Positions 23,658 through 26,043 of a stretch of 26,043 bases of DNA are shown here, in pieces. Source of the DNA: an uncultured Clostridia bacterium. GTDB lineage: Bacteria; Bacillota; Clostridia; TANB77; CAG-508. Position 1 is the first letter of the stretch. Each line of letters begins with the position of its first letter. The position numbers were made by a program, and so were the translations under genes. The stretch lies in contig CAKPGS010000021.1 of NCBI GenBank assembly GCA_934155165.1, forward strand, positions 1 to 26,043, written 5' to 3'. Below the pieces are notes generated by a model. The model had not been told where the DNA came from. It worked only from the letters and a program-made list of their open reading frames with translations, and made no database searches.

Positions 23658-24923
23658 ATGGAGTTTTTATATGTAATCCAACAAGCCATAATTTGGATAT
23701 TAACTATATTCTGGTTATACCAAGTAATGGTAAGTGTATGTTCACTAGTAAAATTGAAAGACAAACCATTAAAAATTAAAAAAGATCACAAATTTATGGC
23801 AATTATACCAGCACATAACGAAGAAAGTGTAGTTGCAAATTTAGTAGAAAGTTTAAAAAATCAAGAATATCCAAAAGAACTATTAGATATTTATGTTATT
23901 GCAGATAACTGCACAGATAATACAGCACAAGTAGCAAAAGATGCTGGTGCTATTGTATATGAAAGATTTGATAGCACTAGAAAAACAAAAGGATATGCTT
24001 TGCAATGGTTTTTAAAACAAAAAATTGAAGAAAATGCAGATTATGATGCATTCTTTATATTTGATGCAGATAATATTGTAGACAAAAACTTCACAAAAAA
24101 TATGAATAAAAAACTATGCCAAGGTGAAGATGTAGTTCAAGGATATAGAGATATAAAAAATCCAACAGATAACTGGATAACAGGAGGATATGCTTTATTC
24201 TATTGGATGATGCATAGATTATATCATTTATCTAGATATAATTTAGGACTTTCTGCATTATTAAATGGAACAGGATTTATGGTAAGATTTGATGTAATTA
24301 AACCAGATGGATGGAATACAGAAACTCTTACAGAAGACATAGAATTTTCTTTAAAAAGAATTATAGCAGGAAGCAAGGTTGGATGGGCAACAGATGCAAT
24401 AGTATATGATGAACAACCAACAGGATTTAAACAATCTTGGTCACAACGTTCTAGATGGACAGTAGGTCATATTCAATGTATGCAAAAATATACAGGAAGC
24501 CTAATAAATGGAATAAAAGAACATAAAGATTTAAAAAGTATAGATGGATTTTTATATATAATTGGAAGTATACCAATGTTTATAACAACACTTGCATTAC
24601 TTGCAATAAATATGTTTATATACTTAGCAGATCAAATGACAGGAGCAGAATTATTATTAAATTATGCAATGTATATTGTTCCAACATTTTTCTTGCCAAT
24701 ATTACTTGCAGTATTTATAATGAAATTAGATGGAAGACCAATAAAACCTATGATAAAACAAATATTGTGTTATCCAATATTTATGGCAACTTGGCTTGCA
24801 ATAAACTTTAAATGTTTATTTAAAAGAGAAACAACTTGGGAGAAAATTGAGCATAATAGAGACATAAAAATTACAGACGTAAATAAAGTTACAACTGTAG
24901 ATACAGTTGAAGTTAAAGAATAA
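23658..24923 (+). CDS. Membrane glycosyltransferase, family 2
   Basis: A 421-residue inner-membrane protein. One N-terminal helix (about 9-30) precedes a cytoplasmic GT2 domain: AIIPAHNEE at 48-56, a nucleotide-binding DNCTDNTA, the metal-binding DAD at 136-138, the TED motif at 225-227 and the QRSRW motif at 263-267, the set seen in processive synthases of the BcsA/hyaluronan synthase type. Three or four further helices lie at about 295-400. The C-terminal tail is charged. It would transfer sugar from a nucleotide donor to a growing glycan or lipid; the sugar cannot be told. The ribosome site is GAGAGG. It has its own promoter and no neighbouring polysaccharide genes; thrS follows behind a T-box. 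Confidence 0.88.
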   Translation: MEFLYVIQQAIIWILTIFWLYQVMVSVCSLVKLKDKPLKIKKDHKFMAIIPAHNEESVVANLVESLKNQEYPKELLDIYVIADNCTDNTAQVAKDAGAIVYERFDSTRKTKGYALQWFLKQKIEENADYDAFFIFDADNIVDKNFTKNMNKKLCQGEDVVQGYRDIKNPTDNWITGGYALFYWMMHRLYHLSRYNLGLSALLNGTGFMVRFDVIKPDGWNTETLTEDIEFSLKRIIAGSKVGWATDAIVYDEQPTGFKQSWSQRSRWTVGHIQCMQKYTGSLINGIKEHKDLKSIDGFLYIIGSIPMFITTLALLAINMFIYLADQMTGAELLLNYAMYIVPTFFLPILLAVFIMKLDGRPIKPMIKQILCYPIFMATWLAINFKCLFKRETTWEKIEHNRDIKITDVNKVTTVDTVEVKE

Positions 24924-24954
24924 GCGAAGAAGAGGAAAAGTAAAATAAAGGTTA

Positions 24955-25156
24955 TCAACAGAGAGAGTTGAACATAGGCTGAAATTCAACTTTGAAAAAC
25001 ATATTTGAAAAACTACCTTGGAGCTCTTAAGTGTATACAAACTTAGGCGTTGATTACGATATAATCTAAATTAAGTAAAAAAATAGGGTGGAACCGTGCA
25101 AACCAGCACCCCTATAAGAATAGTTTTTGTTCTTATAGGAGGCTGGTTTTATTTTG
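24955..25156 (+). promoter_or_regulatory. T-box riboswitch, threonine-specific, controlling thrS
   Basis: The T-box element AGGGTGGAACCGTGC is at 25085-25099. In the first stem region the specifier loop shows ACT-ACC at 25012-25017 before TTGGAG; both are threonine codons, and I cannot decide by eye which one is read. The terminator follows at 25101-25156. A threonine leader agrees with the downstream thrS. Confidence 0.9.
25101..25156 (+). terminator. T-box-controlled terminator of the thrS leader
   Basis: The stem AACCAGC (25101-25107) with GCTGGTT (25142-25148) extends inward through CCTATAAGAA (25111-25120) with TTCTTATAGG (25130-25139), followed by a T-rich tract. Confidence 0.88.
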
Positions 25157-25201
25157 TATAAAAATGAAAACGGAATTTCATACCAAAAAGGAGGAATATA
25201 T

Positions 25202-26043
25202 ATGATTAAAATTACATTAAAAGATAATTCTATAATAGAGGTTGAAAAAGGAACAACTATTATAGAATTAGCAAAAAAAATTAGTGAAGGGCTAGCTAGA
25301 ATGGCAACTTGCGGAAAAGTTAATGGAGAGGTAAAAGACTTAAGATATGAACTAAATGAAAACTGCGATGTAAGTATAGAAACATTTGAAAGTAGTTTAG
25401 AAGGAAAACAAGCTTATTGGCATACAACATCTCATATTATGGCACAAGCCGTAAAAAGACTATTTCCAGAAGTTAAATTTGCAATAGGACCAAGTATAGA
25501 AAAAGGATTTTACTATGATTTTGATGTAGAAAAACCATTCACAGATGAAGATAAAGCAAATATTGAAGCTGAAATGAAAAAAATAATAAAAGAAGATATT
25601 GAAATAGAAAAGTTTGTACTTCCAAAAGAAGAAGCTTTAAATTTAATGGATGGACAACCTTATAAACAAGAATTAATTGAAGAACTACCAGATGGCGAAG
25701 AAATTAGCTTCTACAAACAAGGCGATTTTACAGACTTATGCGCAGGACCACATTTAATGAAAACAGGAAAAGTTAAAGCTATTAAAATATTATCTTCTTC
25801 AGGAGCATATTGGAGAGGTGATGAAAAAAATAAAATGCTACAAAGAATTTATGCAATTTCATTCCCTAAAGCAAGTCAAGTAGAAGAATATTTAGTAGAA
25901 TTAGAAGAAATAAGACAACGTGACCATAGAAAACTTGGAAAAGACTTAGAATTATTTATGACACACAAATTAGTAGGTTCAGGACTTCCAATGTATTTAC
26001 CAAATGGAGCAACAGTAAGAAGACTATTAGAAAGATATATTCA
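25202..26043 (+). CDS. thrS: Threonyl-tRNA synthetase, N-terminal part cut by window edge
   Basis: ATG 25202 follows AAGGAGG and opens a frame of 280 codons that runs off the window. Residues 1-60 are the TGS domain (ITLKDNSIIEVEKGTTIIEL). The second domain (about 65-225) is the editing domain that removes serine: HTTSH near 75-80 and CAGPH near 182 carry its metal-binding or catalytic His and Cys. The start of the class II catalytic core follows (QRDHRKLGKDLELF, then GLPMYLPNGATVRRLLE). The last part with motifs 2 and 3 and the anticodon-binding domain is outside the window. Regulation is by the threonine T-box just upstream. Confidence 0.95.
   Translation, partial: MIKITLKDNSIIEVEKGTTIIELAKKISEGLARMATCGKVNGEVKDLRYELNENCDVSIETFESSLEGKQAYWHTTSHIMAQAVKRLFPEVKFAIGPSIEKGFYYDFDVEKPFTDEDKANIEAEMKKIIKEDIEIEKFVLPKEEALNLMDGQPYKQELIEELPDGEEISFYKQGDFTDLCAGPHLMKTGKVKAIKILSSSGAYWRGDEKNKMLQRIYAISFPKASQVEEYLVELEEIRQRDHRKLGKDLELFMTHKLVGSGLPMYLPNGATVRRLLERYI

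Overview
The window is very AT-rich, uses AGA for most arginines, has strong Shine-Dalgarno sites, T-box leaders and a Gram-positive gene set (rbgA, mrnC, ireB-ruvX-DUF1292, obgE, DUF421/DUF4363, BY-kinase). It looks like chromosome of a low-GC Bacillota, probably an uncultured gut-type Clostridia; that placement is inference. No rRNA, tRNA, CRISPR array or intact insertion sequence was seen.

The main observation concerns decoding. Three genes that should be continuous, the ribosome-assembly GTPase rbgA (103-1063), the membrane gene yetF/DUF421 (14708-15386) and tryptophanyl-tRNA synthetase trpS (20852-21863), are each split by one apparent extra base. In all three the break has the same form: an in-frame CGG followed by A, where skipping the C gives GGA, at a glycine the family conserves. 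A by-eye scan found no other in-frame CGG in any gene of the window, although CGG occurs about thirty times out of frame inside genes. The simplest reading is that CGG is not a normal arginine codon here and that CGG-A is decoded by a +1 frameshift as glycine, through either an unassigned codon or a four-base-reading tRNA. Both rbgA and trpS have good ribosome sites, trpS has a near-consensus promoter, and all downstream parts are intact, so these are not decaying pseudogenes.

Layout. 1-1460: tail of a possible acetyltransferase, then rbgA and mrnC. 1466-5237: a promoter and a three-gene cluster made of a VirB2-like two-helix membrane protein, a CpaE/MinD-like protein with a degenerate P-loop and two AT-hook motifs, and a membrane-anchored GAF plus degenerate GGDEF protein. 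5256-6351: ireB, ruvX and a DUF1292 gene. 6400-9516: valine T-box leader, a 190-bp palindromic element and valS. 9570-12174: a DUF6512-like membrane protein and a long pilin-like/GLUG surface protein. 12237-12650: no intact gene, perhaps a decayed one. 12712-14136: miaB. 14191-14568 (minus): small four-helix membrane protein. 14708-15766: yetF and DUF4363. 15834-18500: Wzz/BY-kinase with a repeated coiled-coil tail. 18534-18992 (minus): Cys-rich Cna-B-like protein. 19116-19907: murI. 19927-20161: a second palindromic element. 20236-23152: HD-domain protein, trpS, obgE. 23229-24923: small Cys-rich membrane protein and a family 2 glycosyltransferase. 24955-26043: threonine T-box leader and the start of thrS, cut by the window edge.

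Many genes serve translation (rbgA, mrnC, valS, miaB, trpS, obgE, thrS). valS and thrS have T-box control. trpS has none, but carries the frameshift site at codon 10, which could act as a translational control point.
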